DNA from: an uncultured Caulobacteraceae bacterium
GTDB lineage: Bacteria > Pseudomonadota > Alphaproteobacteria > Caulobacterales > Caulobacteraceae
NCBI GenBank assembly: GCA_903872075.1
Contig: CAIQJF010000071.1
Coordinates: 124,001 to 188,000 of the forward strand
Length of the DNA stretch: 64,000 nt
Direction of reading: 5' to 3'
Under the pieces are notes generated by a model that saw only the letters and a list, made by a program, of their open reading frames with translations, did no database searches and was not told the origin of the DNA. Every line of letters begins with the position of its first letter. Position 1 is the first letter of the stretch. This document shows positions 9,679-19,591 of the stretch, piece after piece. Made by a program: the position numbers and the translations under genes.

Positions 9679-9745
9679 CCGCCGCCCTTGGTGCACTTCG
9701 CGACGCGCCTTAAGGGATGCCTTTCACCTTTCGGCGCTTTTGATC

Positions 9746-11029
9746 ATGCACGACATACGAGCCATCCGCCTCGATCCGGACGCTTTCGACGCTGGCTGGG
9801 CCGCACGCGGCGTTGCTGCGGTGGCGCGCGACATCATCGCCCTGGACGAAGAGCGGCGGGCGGTTCAGACCGCCCTGCAACAAGCGCAATCCCGCAGGAA
9901 CGAACTGTCGGGCCAGATCGGCAAGGCGCGCGGCAAGGGCGACTCGGCCACGGCGGATGCCTTGACGCGAGACGTGGAAGGTCTGAAGCGCCAGATCGCC
10001 GACAACGCCGAGGCCGACGAAGCGCTCGGCCGACGACTTCGGGACCAACTGGCCGGCCTGCCGAACCTGCCAGCCCCTGACGTGCCGCACGGCGCCGACG
10101 AGACGGGCAATGTTGAGGTCCGCCGTTGGGGACAGCCGGATCTAAGCGGACCGTCGGTCGACCACGTTGATCTGGGGACCCGGCTGGGTGGGATGGACTT
10201 CGACGCCGCGGCCCGCATGTCGGGCGCACGATTCGTTGTTCTGAAGGCCGGTCTCGCGCGACTGGAGCGCGCGCTCGGACAGTTCATGCTGGATATGCAG
10301 ACCGAGGAGCACGGCTACACCGAAGTCTCTCCGCCGCTGCTTGTGCGCGACAACGCCGTGTTCGGCACCGGTCAGCTGCCGAAGTTCGCTGAAGACCTGT
10401 TCCAGACGACGGATGGGTACTGGCTCATCCCGACCGCCGAAGTCTCGCTGACAAACACCGTCTCCGGGATCACGACTGATGAGGCGGAACTGCCCTTGCG
10501 ACTGACAGCGCTCACGCCGTGTTTCCGATCCGAGGCCGGCGCGTCCGGCCGGGACACGCGAGGCATGATCCGCCAACACCAGTTCCCGAAGGTGGAAATG
10601 GTCTCGATCACCACGCCGGAGCAGAGCGAGGCAGAACACGAGCGCATGGTCGAATGCGCTGAGGCTATCCTCAAGCGCCTTGAGTTACCGTTCCGCACCG
10701 TACTCCTCTGCGACGGCGACATGGGCTTCACGGCGCGGAAAACCTATGACCTGGAGGTCTGGCTGCCGTCGCAGAAGACGTATCGGGAGATCAGTTCCTG
10801 CTCGAACTGCGGAGATTTCCAGGCGCGCCGGATGGACGCGCGCATAAAACGCGCCGGCGAGAAGGGATCGCGGTTCGCTCACACGCTCAACGGCTCCGGC
10901 CTGGCCGTCGGCCGCGCCCTTGTCGCCGTAATGGAGAACTATCAGGACGAGGCAGGGCGAATCGCAGTTCCTCAGGCTTTGCACCCTTACATGCGCGGAC
11001 TGACGCGGATCGGAGCCGATGAGGGATGA
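9746..11029 (+). CDS. serS: seryl-tRNA synthetase
   Basis: Class II aminoacyl-tRNA synthetase charging tRNA-Ser and tRNA-Sec. The N-terminal long coiled-coil arm that grips the tRNA variable arm spans roughly residues 30-100. The catalytic core contains TAEVSLTN, motif 2 FRSEAG and motif 3 near [11 protein letters not shown]. The ATG giving [14 protein letters not shown] is the natural start (427 residues); the open frame upstream overlaps tatC and is not conserved. The gene overlaps surE by four bases. Confidence 0.96.
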   Translation: MHDIRAIRLDPDAFDAGWAARGVAAVARDIIALDEERRAVQTALQQAQSRRNELSGQIGKARGKGDSATADALTRDVEGLKRQIADNAEADEALGRRLRDQLAGLPNLPAPDVPHGADETGNVEVRRWGQPDLSGPSVDHVDLGTRLGGMDFDAAARMSGARFVVLKAGLARLERALGQFMLDMQTEEHGYTEVSPPLLVRDNAVFGTGQLPKFAEDLFQTTDGYWLIPTAEVSLTNTVSGITTDEAELPLRLTALTPCFRSEAGASGRDTRGMIRQHQFPKVEMVSITTPEQSEAEHERMVECAEAILKRLELPFRTVLLCDGDMGFTARKTYDLEVWLPSQKTYREISSCSNCGDFQARRMDARIKRAGEKGSRFAHTLNGSGLAVGRALVAVMENYQDEAGRIAVPQALHPYMRGLTRIGADEG

Positions 11030-11832
11030 GAATCCTTCTCACCAACGACGACGGCATTCACGCGCAGGGCCTCGCGGCGCTTGAGGCGATTGCGAGAACC
11101 CTGTCGAACGATGTCTGGATCTGCGCGCCTGACGCGGAACAGTCGGGTGCGTCGCGATCGCTCACGCTCTCCGAACCCCTCCGTGTCCGACGCCTGGATG
11201 ATCGGCGGTTCGCGGTGCGCGGCACGCCGACGGACTGCGTCATGCTTGGCATCCAATACCTCATCAGTGGGCCTGGGCCCGACCTGGTGTTGTCCGGCGT
11301 GAACCGCGGGCTCAACGCCGCTGAAGATGTGACCATGTCCGGCACGGTCGCGGGCGCCATCGAAGGTATGGCTCTGGGCGTACCCTCCATCGCCTTGTCA
11401 CAGATGATGGGGGGCTCCTATCGCGGAGATCATCGCGCGGACTTCGCGATGGCCGAGGCGCATGCGGGAGGACTGGTGGAACGCCTGATCTCAGCTGGCT
11501 GGCCCGGCGATGTGATTTTGAACATCAACTTCCCCGCGAAATCGGCCGCCGCCGTGGCGGAAGTGGAAGTGACGCGGCAGGGTTTCCGCGATGTGCGCAC
11601 GCGCTTCGCCGAAATGCGTACGGATCTCCGCGGACGTGACTACTATTGGCTGGGATATCGCACTGAGCCGTCCCGACCGGGCGAGGGCACCGATCTTCGA
11701 GCGGCTTACGAAGGACGAATTTCGGTGACCCCGCTTCACATCGATCTCACCCATATGGAGACCGTCCATCGCCTACGGTCAGTCGTTGGCGGAACGTCTC
11801 CGAAACTGCCGCGTGCGGAGAACTCCCTTTGA
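11026..11832 (+). CDS. surE: 5'/3'-nucleotidase SurE
   Basis: Metal-dependent nucleoside-monophosphate phosphatase, a survival factor of stationary phase. The N-terminus [16 protein letters not shown] contains the Asp pair that binds the metal, and [19 protein letters not shown] completes the active site. At 268 residues it has normal length. The ATG overlaps the serS stop, and the stop overlaps the pcm TTG. The surE-pcm-nlpD order is widely conserved in proteobacteria. Confidence 0.96.
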   Translation: MRILLTNDDGIHAQGLAALEAIARTLSNDVWICAPDAEQSGASRSLTLSEPLRVRRLDDRRFAVRGTPTDCVMLGIQYLISGPGPDLVLSGVNRGLNAAEDVTMSGTVAGAIEGMALGVPSIALSQMMGGSYRGDHRADFAMAEAHAGGLVERLISAGWPGDVILNINFPAKSAAAVAEVEVTRQGFRDVRTRFAEMRTDLRGRDYYWLGYRTEPSRPGEGTDLRAAYEGRISVTPLHIDLTHMETVHRLRSVVGGTSPKLPRAENSL

Positions 11833-12494
11833 CCCGGCGTTCGAAGGAGCCCGTCGAGCGGGATACACAGTTGGCTCGGCTCGTCCTGGCCCTACGGTCG
11901 CAGGGCGTCACGGATCCCGCGGTTCTCGCCTCCATCGAAAAAACCCCGAGGGACCTGTTCACGCCGGATTTGTTCAAGGAGCGGTCGTGGGAAGACTCGG
12001 CCCTCCCGATTGCCTGCGGTCAAACCATCAGCCAGCCCTTTATCGTCGGATTGATGACACAGGCGCTGACACTCGAACCGCGCGCGCGGGTTCTGGAGAT
12101 CGGCACGGGCTCCGGGTATCAAACGGCGGTGCTGTCGCGGCTGTCGCGGCTGGTCTACACGGTGGAGCGGTATCGCACGTTGATGCGCGCGGCGGAGGCT
12201 CGGTTCGACGCGCTTCAGATCACCAATGTCATTACCAAGTTCGGCGACGGCTTCCTCGGCTGGGCCGACCAGGCGCCCTTCGACCGCATTCTGGTCACGG
12301 CGGCGGCGCCCGAGGAGCCCACCGTGCTTTTGCAGCAACTGAAGCCCTCGGGGGTCCTTGTCGCGCCGATCGGGAAGGGACCCGTTCAACAGCTCTGCCG
12401 CTACGCCGGAAACGGCGAGGGCGGATTTAAGGTGGACGTTCTGTGTGAAGTGCGCTTCGTGCCGCTACTCGAAGGCGTCGCCAAGGAACTTTAG
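11829..12494 (+). CDS. pcm: protein-L-isoaspartate O-methyltransferase
   Basis: SAM-dependent methyltransferase that repairs isoaspartyl residues in aged proteins. Hallmarks are TPRDLFTPD, the acceptor-site region [17 protein letters not shown] motif [14 protein letters not shown] and TVERY. The TTG start overlaps the surE stop (TTGA), which explains the absence of an own ribosome site. The length of 221 residues is typical. Confidence 0.95.
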   Translation: MTRRSKEPVERDTQLARLVLALRSQGVTDPAVLASIEKTPRDLFTPDLFKERSWEDSALPIACGQTISQPFIVGLMTQALTLEPRARVLEIGTGSGYQTAVLSRLSRLVYTVERYRTLMRAAEARFDALQITNVITKFGDGFLGWADQAPFDRILVTAAAPEEPTVLLQQLKPSGVLVAPIGKGPVQQLCRYAGNGEGGFKVDVLCEVRFVPLLEGVAKEL

Positions 12495-12587
12495 ACCCCG
12501 GCTCCCGCCGCCGACCGGATCGGCGGTGGCCGGATTTTGAGACTGATGGACGCGCGAGGCGATCGCGGCGTGATTGATGGAGCGGCT

Positions 12588-13856
12588 ATGACCCATTTCT
12601 TGATCAAGAGCGCGGGACTGGGGATTCTCTCGGCGGGATTGGCGGCTTGCGTGACGCCGGCCTATCCCACCACCTCTACGCCTCCGCCCCGGGCCGCCGC
12701 CGTGGAAGCGCCGACCGTCGTCGCCCAGGCCAGCCCAGCGCCGACCGGCGTCGAACCGGGGGGGGCGCCGACCGCCAGGCCAGTGGAAAGTCAACAGCTT
12801 GCGCCGCTAACGGCAACCACCGAAACGCCAAAGGCGGAGGCCCCGCCGGCTGCGTCGGCCACAATGCCGCTGGCGGTGCGGGCCGACCAGCCGGAGCCGA
12901 AGCCTGTCCCTCCCCACTATGTGGCGACGGGCAAGGTCGTCGACGCTTACAAGATGTATCGCGACTATCAGGTCCAGAAGGGCGACCATCTCGACGCCAT
13001 TGCCCGCGACCTGCAGACCACCCGGACCGTTCTCGTGGAGGCGAACCACCTGAAGAAGCCGGACGCCCTGCTGCCCGGACAACACCTGAAGGTGCCCATC
13101 GAAAAGGCCTATGTGGCCCAGTCCGGCGACACGATCGCCGCGGTGGCCAAGCGCTTCGATTTGTCGGTCGCCGACTTGGCGGACTTCAACGCCACTTCTG
13201 AACGGCACAAACTTCGGGCGGGTGAGCAACTGGCGCTGCCGTCGACCATTCACGATCACGGACCCGTCGTGATGCCGCCAACCCGAACGGCCAGCCGCTT
13301 CCTCCCGCCAGGGGGCTATACGCCCAGTCCGTGGTCCGCCTCGCCTGTACGCGGCAGGACGACGCCGGATGGTCAGCCGGTCAAGGCCTATCCGTCGGTC
13401 GTACCGGCGCCCGGGGCGACGCTGACCGACGCCCAGGTCATGGCCGCGGGACGCGGGCGGTTCGCCTGGCCGGTGCGCGGCGATATTCTCTCCGCTTTCG
13501 GCGTCAAGGATGTCGGTCGGCGAAACGACGGCGTGGACGTGAAGGCGCCCCTGGGAACCGTGGTGCACGCCGCGGCCGCCGGTGAGGTGGTGTACGCCGG
13601 CGATCAGGTGCCAGGTTTCGGCAACCTGGTGCTCGTCAAACACGCCGATGGCTGGGTTACGGCCTACGCTCACCTGGAGAAGGTGACGGTGAAAATGCGG
13701 CAGACGGTCGATCAGGACCAGGAGATCGGGCTCGTGGGTCAGAGCGGCGGCGTTTCCGAGCCGCAACTCCACTTCGAGGTGCGTTACGCCCCCACGCCAG
13801 CGGAAAAGGCCAAGCCCGTGGATCCGCTGCTGGTGCTGCCCCCCGCCGCCGGCTGA
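12588..13856 (+). CDS. dipM: NlpD/DipM-like LysM-LytM division factor, likely non-catalytic
   Basis: Predicted lipoprotein (lipobox LAAC, Cys21) with a Pro/Ala-rich linker, two LysM glycan-binding domains (about residues 127-170 and 174-217) and a C-terminal M23/LytM domain (about 291-417). In active LytM enzymes zinc is held by HxxxD and HxH. Here the first His is Asn313 (NDGVD) and the first His of HxH is Gln393 (QLHF); Asp317, His362 and His395 remain. This matches NlpD/DipM-type activators of amidases, not hydrolases. In Caulobacter, DipM coordinates septal wall enzymes; the position after surE-pcm fits. The symbol is by family and context, and NlpD is the alternative name. The ATG with GGAG upstream is chosen over an in-frame TTG 51 bases earlier. 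Confidence 0.85.
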   Translation: MTHFLIKSAGLGILSAGLAACVTPAYPTTSTPPPRAAAVEAPTVVAQASPAPTGVEPGGAPTARPVESQQLAPLTATTETPKAEAPPAASATMPLAVRADQPEPKPVPPHYVATGKVVDAYKMYRDYQVQKGDHLDAIARDLQTTRTVLVEANHLKKPDALLPGQHLKVPIEKAYVAQSGDTIAAVAKRFDLSVADLADFNATSERHKLRAGEQLALPSTIHDHGPVVMPPTRTASRFLPPGGYTPSPWSASPVRGRTTPDGQPVKAYPSVVPAPGATLTDAQVMAAGRGRFAWPVRGDILSAFGVKDVGRRNDGVDVKAPLGTVVHAAAAGEVVYAGDQVPGFGNLVLVKHADGWVTAYAHLEKVTVKMRQTVDQDQEIGLVGQSGGVSEPQLHFEVRYAPTPAEKAKPVDPLLVLPPAAG

Positions 13857-13871
13857 TACCCCGTCGCCGGT

Positions 13872-14711
13872 TCACAAGGGCAGGGACCGCCCCAACTCTC
13901 CGGCAAGATCTCTTGTGAATTGCCAGGCGACCCGTCCAGAACGGGCGCCACGCAGCCGTGACCACTGCAGCGCCCGACGGTCCAGGTCGGGCGTTTCCAG
14001 TGCGAATGTCTGGGCATAGGCCCGCACGACGTTCAGATATGTATCCTGATCCATCGGGCCGAACCCGATCCAGGCCCCGAACCGGTCGGAGACGCTCACT
14101 TCCTCCTCCGCGTCCTCCGAGGCCGCAAGCGGCCCGCCGGCCTCGCTATGCGCTCGGGGCATAAGGTGCCTTCGATTGGAGGTGGCGATCATCAGGACGT
14201 TAGCGGGCGGGCCGGCCACGCCGCCTTCCAGCGCCGACTTCAGGGCCTTGGCCGCCGCCGCGCCGTCTTCGAAGGAGAGATCGTCACAAAGCACCACGAA
14301 CCGCTCCGGGCGACCGCGCAGGGATTCGAACACAGCGGGGAGGGAGGTGACGGAATCGCTGTCGACCTCCACAAGCCGCATGGCCGTATTGGCTCCCGCA
14401 ACGGCCATGAACGCCGCCTTGGCCAGGGAACTCTTTCCCGCGCCGCGCACGCCCCAGAGCAGGACATGGTTGGCCGGAAGGCCCATTGCGAAGCGATCGA
14501 GACAGTCGACCAGGCGTTGCTTCTGCCGATCGACGCCCAGGAGCAGTTCGAGCGGCAGTGCGAAGTCGGGCGCGGGGACATAGCGGCCGCTGCCGGGATC
14601 GAGGCGAAACAGCTTCGCATCGTCGAAGGCCGCCGGCGTCGATGGCGCCGGGGCCAGGCGTTCAAGGGCTTCGGCGATGCGATGCAGGGAAACGGCGATA
14701 TCGGGGTCCAT
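13872..14711 (-). CDS. DUF815-family AAA ATPase
   Basis: P-loop ATPase of 279 residues. Walker A is WGVRGAGKSS and Walker B is FVVLCDDLSF; a sensor-like Asn lies in MIATSNRRHL. The family (DUF815) is common in alphaproteobacteria and is annotated as an ATP-binding protein without a firm role. The start MDPDIAVSLHRIAEAL is preferred to an upstream in-frame ATG that would add 44 unconserved residues. It faces dipM convergently and is divergent from yajC. Confidence 0.85.
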   Translation of the reverse strand: MDPDIAVSLHRIAEALERLAPAPSTPAAFDDAKLFRLDPGSGRYVPAPDFALPLELLLGVDRQKQRLVDCLDRFAMGLPANHVLLWGVRGAGKSSLAKAAFMAVAGANTAMRLVEVDSDSVTSLPAVFESLRGRPERFVVLCDDLSFEDGAAAAKALKSALEGGVAGPPANVLMIATSNRRHLMPRAHSEAGGPLAASEDAEEEVSVSDRFGAWIGFGPMDQDTYLNVVRAYAQTFALETPDLDRRALQWSRLRGARSGRVAWQFTRDLAGELGRSLPL

Positions 14712-14737
14712 GCGTCTACCTATCGACCGGGCCGCGA

Positions 14738-14766
14738 TTGCAAAAGAGGCTCCGAACGCATAGCTT
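14738..14766 (+). promoter_or_regulatory. candidate sigma-70 promoter for yajC-secDF
   Basis: TTGCAA (14738-14743), a 17-base spacer and TAGCTT (14761-14766) lie about 50 bases upstream of the yajC ATG. Position and spacing fit a housekeeping promoter. This is pattern matching only. Confidence 0.45.
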
Positions 14767-14817
14767 CCCGCGTCTTTCGGCCAGGCGATCGCCGGCCCGT
14801 AATTTCTTGGAGCGACA

Positions 14818-15183
14818 ATGATCCTTACCCCGGCGCTGGTCACCGAACTCGCCGCCGCGCCCGCTGGCGGTTTGATGGCCTTTCTGGCCGGACCGCAGGG
14901 CCCAATGGCCTTCTACGGCGTGATCATGGTCGCCTTCTTCTACTTCATGATCCTGCGGCCGCAGCAGCGGCGCGCCAAGGAACATGCGGCGAAGATCGGG
15001 TCGATCAAGCGCGGCGACACGGTGATCCTGTCGAGCGGCCTCATCGGCAAGGTTGTCCGTGTTGAGGATTCCGAACTCGGCCTCGAAGTGGCGCAGAACG
15101 TGACCGTCAAGGTCGTTAAGGCCATGGTCTCCGAAGTGCGTAGCCGCGGCGAACCCGCCCCGGCCAACGACGCCAAGTCCTGA
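14818..15183 (+). CDS. yajC: preprotein translocase subunit YajC
   Basis: Small single-span accessory of the SecDF complex (121 residues). The transmembrane segment FYGVIMVAFFYFMILRPQQ and the following QRRAKEHAAKI and GDTVIL are diagnostic. It is followed by secD and secF in the usual order. Confidence 0.95.
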   Translation: MILTPALVTELAAAPAGGLMAFLAGPQGPMAFYGVIMVAFFYFMILRPQQRRAKEHAAKIGSIKRGDTVILSSGLIGKVVRVEDSELGLEVAQNVTVKVVKAMVSEVRSRGEPAPANDAKS

Positions 15184-15204
15184 TCACAGCGCGTCACGCT
15201 CGCC

Positions 15205-16788
15205 ATGCTCGCGCTATCACGGTGGAAGATCGTTCTGGTCCTGGTTTCGGCCTTGTTCGGTCTGGTCTTCACGCTTCCGAATCTGGTGCCCGCCGGCGCT
15301 CTGCCGGCCTGGGCGCCTCAGCAACGCCTTCACCTGGGTCTCGACCTGCAGGGTGGTTCGTTCCTCCTGCTTGAGGTGGACACGACGGCGCTTCGCAAGG
15401 AGCGGCTGACGAACCTCACCGAGGATGTACGGACCAAGCTGCAGGCCGAACAGATGGATTTCGGTGGCCTTGGCGTCAGCGGCGACACCATCGATGTTCG
15501 TATCAGCGATCCGACGCGCGTGGATGCCGCCCTCAAACTGCTGAACAATTCGCTCGGCGAGCGCCTTCTCACCGGCGGCCGGGACGTCACGGTCGAGACC
15601 AAGCCGGATCAACATATTCGGGTTAGCTTCGTCTCACAGGCCGCCAACGCCGCGTCGGCGGATGCCGTGACCCGGTCGATCGAGATCATCCGCAAGCGTA
15701 TCGACGCCCTGGGCACCAAGGAGCCGATGATCACCCAGCAGGGGGCGAACCGGATCGTGGTTCAGGCGCCTGGCGAGAGTGATCCCGAAAAGCTCAAGTC
15801 TGTCATTGGCAAGACCGCCAAGCTGACCTTCGAAATGGTGGACGGGGACGTCTCGGCCGAGGATGTGGCCGCTGGCCGCATACCGCCTGATGATCTGCTT
15901 CTCCCCAGCGACGACGGCTTCGCGCCGACCTATGTGGTCAAGAAGCGCTCGGTCGTGACAGGCGAAATGTTGACCAGCGCCAGCGGCAGCCATGACGAAA
16001 ACAACGCCGCCGCCGTCGCCTTCAGCTTCAACGCCGTGGGCACCCAAAGGTTCGGACAGGTCACCGCGCAGAACATCGGCAAGCCGTTCGCCATCGTCCT
16101 CGACGGCCGCGTGATATCCGCGCCGCGGATCAACTCGGCGATCACCGGCGGCAGCGGCATCATCACCGGGCGTTTCACCGAGGAATCCGCCCACGATCTG
16201 GCCCTGCTGCTGAAGACCGGCGCCTTGCCCGCGCCCTTGAATGTGGTGCAGCAGAACACCGTCGGCGCAGAACTTGGCGCGGACGCGGTGAAGGCGGGAA
16301 CGATCTCGATCGTAATCGGCTCGGCCCTGATCTTCGCCTTCATCATCCTGTCCTACGGCCTGTTCGGCGTGTTCGCGGCCATCGCCCTGGTGGTGAACAT
16401 GCTGATGATCGTCGGGGCCATGAGCCTCACCCAGGCTACGCTAACCTTGCCCGGCATCGCGGGCATCGTGTTGACCCTCGCGGTGGCTGTGGACGCCAAC
16501 GTGCTCATCTACGAGCGCATGCGTGACGAGGTCCGCGCCGGCCGGCCGGCGATGAGCGCCGCCGATGCGGGTTTCTCCCGGGCGCTAACGACGATCATCG
16601 ACGCCAATGTCACCACCCTGGTTGCAGCGGTGATCATGTTTCAGTTCGGATCCGGCCCCGTGAAAGGGTTCGCGCTGACCTTGTTCATCGGCGTGATCAC
16701 CTCCGTGTTCACGGCTGTCCTGATCACCCAGGTGCTTATCGGCTGGTGGTTCCGCGCGTTCCGGGCCAAAGCCCTGCCGATCATCTAG
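15205..16788 (+). CDS. secD: protein translocase subunit SecD
   Basis: RND-type inner-membrane protein that uses proton-motive force to help complete Sec export from the periplasmic side. One N-terminal helix and the LGLDLQGGS motif lead into a large periplasmic domain (about residues 45-340), followed by five helices with the conserved VAVDANVLIYERMRDE motif. At 527 residues it has normal size. It is followed by secF after a 9-base gap from the stop. Confidence 0.96.
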   Translation: MLALSRWKIVLVLVSALFGLVFTLPNLVPAGALPAWAPQQRLHLGLDLQGGSFLLLEVDTTALRKERLTNLTEDVRTKLQAEQMDFGGLGVSGDTIDVRISDPTRVDAALKLLNNSLGERLLTGGRDVTVETKPDQHIRVSFVSQAANAASADAVTRSIEIIRKRIDALGTKEPMITQQGANRIVVQAPGESDPEKLKSVIGKTAKLTFEMVDGDVSAEDVAAGRIPPDDLLLPSDDGFAPTYVVKKRSVVTGEMLTSASGSHDENNAAAVAFSFNAVGTQRFGQVTAQNIGKPFAIVLDGRVISAPRINSAITGGSGIITGRFTEESAHDLALLLKTGALPAPLNVVQQNTVGAELGADAVKAGTISIVIGSALIFAFIILSYGLFGVFAAIALVVNMLMIVGAMSLTQATLTLPGIAGIVLTLAVAVDANVLIYERMRDEVRAGRPAMSAADAGFSRALTTIIDANVTTLVAAVIMFQFGSGPVKGFALTLFIGVITSVFTAVLITQVLIGWWFRAFRAKALPII

Positions 16789-16799
16789 GGATTGTGATC

Positions 16800-17744
16800 A
16801 TGTGGCCCCTCATCAAGCTCATTCCCCAGAAGACCCATTTCGGCTTCGTGGCCTTCGCCAGACTGGCGGCAACGCTGTCCATCGTCGCGGTTCTCGCCAC
16901 GGTGGTCGGTTTCTTCTATCCGGGGCTGAACCTCGGCATCGAATTCAAGGGCGGCACCGTCCTTGAGCTCAACACCGGAACCAAGCCGGTTGACCTCGGT
17001 AAGGTGCGGGAGGTGCTGAACGGACTGAAACTCGGCGATGTCCAGGTTCAGACATTCGGCAAACCCAATGACGCCTTGGTGCGTTTCCAGACGCCCGCCG
17101 GCGCCAACTCCGGTCAGGTGGTCACCCAGGTCAAGGGAGCAGTCACTCAGGCGCTCGGCCAGGTCACCTTCTCTCGCACCGACGTCGTTGGCCCCGAGGT
17201 TTCGGACGAACTGAAGATCAAGGGTGTCGGCGCGCTCCTGGCCGCGATCGGCCTGATGCTGCTCTACATCTGGTTCAGGTTCGAGCTGCAGTTCGGTCTG
17301 GGCGCCGTGGTGGCGCTGTTCCACGACGTGACGCTTTCCTTCGGTTTGATCCTGCTTCTCAGGCTCGAGTTCAGCCTCAATCTGGTGGCGGCGCTGCTGA
17401 CGATCATCGGCTACTCCATGAACGACACGGTGGTGGTGTTCGACCGCCTGCGCGAGAACCGGCGGAAATACAAACGTATGCCGTTGCGGGAGTTGATCGA
17501 TCTGTCGGTCAACGAGACTCTGTCGCGTACGGTGATCACCGGTCTGACCGCCTTGCTGGCGCTTTCGGGCCTGGCGGTGTTCGGTGGCGAATCGCTTCGG
17601 CCGCTGTCTATCGTCCTGCTGTTCGGGATCGTGATCGGGACCTATTCCTCGATCTATGTCGCCTCGCCGATCATCCTCCTGTGGGGCGTCAAGGCGGACG
17701 ACGAGCCGGCCAAACCCATCGCGCCGCAACCCGCCCGTCCCTAG
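16800..17744 (+). CDS. secF: protein translocase subunit SecF
   Basis: Partner of SecD with six transmembrane helices (314 residues). Motifs include LGIEFKGG near residue 45, GYSMNDTVVVFDRLREN, and the helix-6 region GTYSSIYVASPI. The ATG giving MWPLIKLIPQ is chosen; the open frame upstream overlaps secD. Confidence 0.96.
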   Translation: MWPLIKLIPQKTHFGFVAFARLAATLSIVAVLATVVGFFYPGLNLGIEFKGGTVLELNTGTKPVDLGKVREVLNGLKLGDVQVQTFGKPNDALVRFQTPAGANSGQVVTQVKGAVTQALGQVTFSRTDVVGPEVSDELKIKGVGALLAAIGLMLLYIWFRFELQFGLGAVVALFHDVTLSFGLILLLRLEFSLNLVAALLTIIGYSMNDTVVVFDRLRENRRKYKRMPLRELIDLSVNETLSRTVITGLTALLALSGLAVFGGESLRPLSIVLLFGIVIGTYSSIYVASPIILLWGVKADDEPAKPIAPQPARP

Positions 17745-17751
17745 CGGGCCG

Positions 17752-18108
17752 ATGCGGCAACCGCCATCGATCGACACCTACGGCGCGGGCGGCTTCCGCC
17801 TCGGCGGCCGGTGGTTTCCGGGATCGCTGCTCCTGCTCGACGATCAGCCCCTGGCCTGGCGCCCGGGGAGTATGGACGACGTGACGCCCGATGACTTCGC
17901 GGGCGTGATCGCCGCCGGCCCCGCGGTGTCGGAGTTCGTGCTGTTGGGCACTGGCCGGACGCACTGCCTTCCGCCGCGTTCGGTGCGCGAGGCGCTGAGA
18001 GTTGCGGGTCTTGGCCTCGAATTCATGTCCACCGAGGCGGCCGCCCGCACCTACGGCGTGCTCATCTCCGAGGGTCGAAGGGTCGCGGTCGCACTGATCG
18101 CCGTCTGA
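17752..18108 (+). CDS. Mth938-like domain protein
   Basis: Small cytoplasmic protein of 118 residues in the Mth938/NDUFAF3-like family (core GFRLGGRWFPGSLLLL ... VLLGTGRTH ... LEFMSTEAAARTYGVL). Mitochondrial NDUFAF3 is a complex I assembly factor; the bacterial role is not established. Placement directly after secDF is common in alphaproteobacteria. It begins seven bases after the secF stop. Confidence 0.85.
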   Translation: MRQPPSIDTYGAGGFRLGGRWFPGSLLLLDDQPLAWRPGSMDDVTPDDFAGVIAAGPAVSEFVLLGTGRTHCLPPRSVREALRVAGLGLEFMSTEAAARTYGVLISEGRRVAVALIAV

Positions 18109-18193
18109 GCTTGTAGGGTTTCTCCGACTTTTCGCGTCGGACGAATGGGGTTATGCGGGAAGCCGGTAGGCGGAATCGCCAAGGGGAGAAACT

Positions 18194-18823
18194 ATGGCTG
18201 GGTTACTTTCGAACTTTCGCAACACGATGATGTTGAGCGCCGTGCTGGCGCTTATCATGATCGCGTCGTTCGCATCGGCGCACGGCGTCGATCAGAACTT
18301 TTGGCAGGCGGTCTTCCGCTGGATGCACGTCGTATTCGGCATTCTTTGGATCGGCCTGCTCTACTATTTCAACTTCGTGCAGATTCGGAAAATGCCGGAT
18401 ATCCCGGCCGAACTGAAGCCGGCGGTATCGAAGTACATCGCGCCGGAAGCGCTGTTCTGGTTTCGCTGGGCGGCGTTGATGACCGTCATCGCCGGCTTCG
18501 GGATCGCCGGCCTGCATGGCGGAACCTACACCATGAAGGTGCTGAGCCTCGGCTTCGCCGGGGGCTATGACGCCAGCCAAGGTTCGCCGGATCACGGCTA
18601 CACCCTGATGGGCGTGGGCATCTGGCTGGCCCTGATCATGTTCCTGAATGTCTGGGGGATCATCTGGCCGAATCAGAAGATCGCCCTCGGCATCAAGGAA
18701 GCCGATGCCGACGCCAAGGCGAAAGCCGGCCGCATCGCCATGTTGGCGTCGCGGACCAACACCCTGCTGTCGCTTCCGATGCTCACCGCGATGGCGATGT
18801 ATCAGACGCTCTACGGAAGCTGA
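18194..18823 (+). CDS. PuuD-like urate hydroxylase membrane-domain protein
   Basis: Integral membrane protein of 209 residues with four or five predicted helices. It resembles the N-terminal membrane part of PuuD, which hydroxylates urate using a C-terminal cytochrome c domain. No CxxCH haem motif is present here, so it is only the membrane half. Conserved His/Trp residues (RWMHVVFGILWIG, HGYTLMG) could bind haem. An AAGGGGAGAAACT ribosome site precedes the ATG. Whether it acts on urate is unknown; the name is inherited from family annotation. Confidence 0.7.
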   Translation: MAGLLSNFRNTMMLSAVLALIMIASFASAHGVDQNFWQAVFRWMHVVFGILWIGLLYYFNFVQIRKMPDIPAELKPAVSKYIAPEALFWFRWAALMTVIAGFGIAGLHGGTYTMKVLSLGFAGGYDASQGSPDHGYTLMGVGIWLALIMFLNVWGIIWPNQKIALGIKEADADAKAKAGRIAMLASRTNTLLSLPMLTAMAMYQTLYGS

Positions 18824-18867
18824 GTGACGCGGGGCGGCGGATTGATCGTCCGCCGCCCCGGTTTCAA

Positions 18868-19575
18868 ATGTGGAACGCGGCGCTCGACGAAGGCCTCGAG
18901 GACGAGGTCAGGAAAAGCGATCCATATCGCTGGCTTGCGAGCCGATTCATCGACAGCCGGGCGGCCCGCGCCGATGTGGTCGCGATCTATGCATTCGATC
19001 ATGAAATCGCCCGCGCGCGAAGAGTCGCGTCCTCGCCATTGATCGCGGAGATAAGGCTCACCTGGTGGTGCGAAGTTCTGGATGAGGCGTTTTCCGGATC
19101 CGAGGTTCGCGCCCATCCCGTCGCCCGGGCCCTGGCCCTGGCCGTTCGGCGCGGTAACCTGGCTCGGCAGCCTCTTCAGGCCATGATCGATGCGCGGTTC
19201 GACGCGCTCGATCCGGTCCCAATGGGTCCCGATGAACTTGATCGCTGGGCTCTGGCCGTCGGCGGCTCGGCCGCGGAAATCGCGGCCCGTATCCTGGATC
19301 CCGCGGCGGCGGCGGCGGCCGTATCGGCGGCTGGACGTATCTGGGGTCTCGTGATGGCGACCTGGGAACTGAATACGGAGCCCGGCCAGATTACGCGGCT
19401 CCTGAAGCTCGCTTTCATGGAAGCGGAGCCCCAGGTCGCCTCAATCAGCGCCGCGGCCTTTCCTGCGGTCGTTCAAGCCACGCTCGCGCGCGGCGGACCG
19501 CCGGTCGCCGGGGAGTCAGGCGGCCCGGGCGCCCGCCTGAAGCTGCTGTGGGCGGTATCCCGCGGAAGACTCTAG
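18868..19575 (+). CDS. squalene/phytoene synthase-family protein (NDUFAF6-like)
   Basis: Short (235 residues) member of the trans-isoprenyl diphosphate synthase family. The first Asp-rich motif is degenerate (YAFDHEIARARRV, not DDxxD) and the second is not evident. This resembles the NDUFAF6/C8orf38 group, where the fold is kept but synthase chemistry is doubtful. Mitochondrial NDUFAF6 helps assemble complex I. The start giving MWNAALDEGLED fits the family. It is convergent with trmFO, 16 bases apart. A catalytic role in hopanoid or carotenoid synthesis is less likely. Confidence 0.7.
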   Translation: MWNAALDEGLEDEVRKSDPYRWLASRFIDSRAARADVVAIYAFDHEIARARRVASSPLIAEIRLTWWCEVLDEAFSGSEVRAHPVARALALAVRRGNLARQPLQAMIDARFDALDPVPMGPDELDRWALAVGGSAAEIAARILDPAAAAAAVSAAGRIWGLVMATWELNTEPGQITRLLKLAFMEAEPQVASISAAAFPAVVQATLARGGPPVAGESGGPGARLKLLWAVSRGRL

Positions 19576-19591
19576 GGCCGGGCGACCTCGC

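Noticed and set aside
18125-18160. TCCGAC-N7-GTCGGA stem after the Mth938 gene as terminator
   Set aside because: Six-base stem without a T-run; too weak to list as a terminator.
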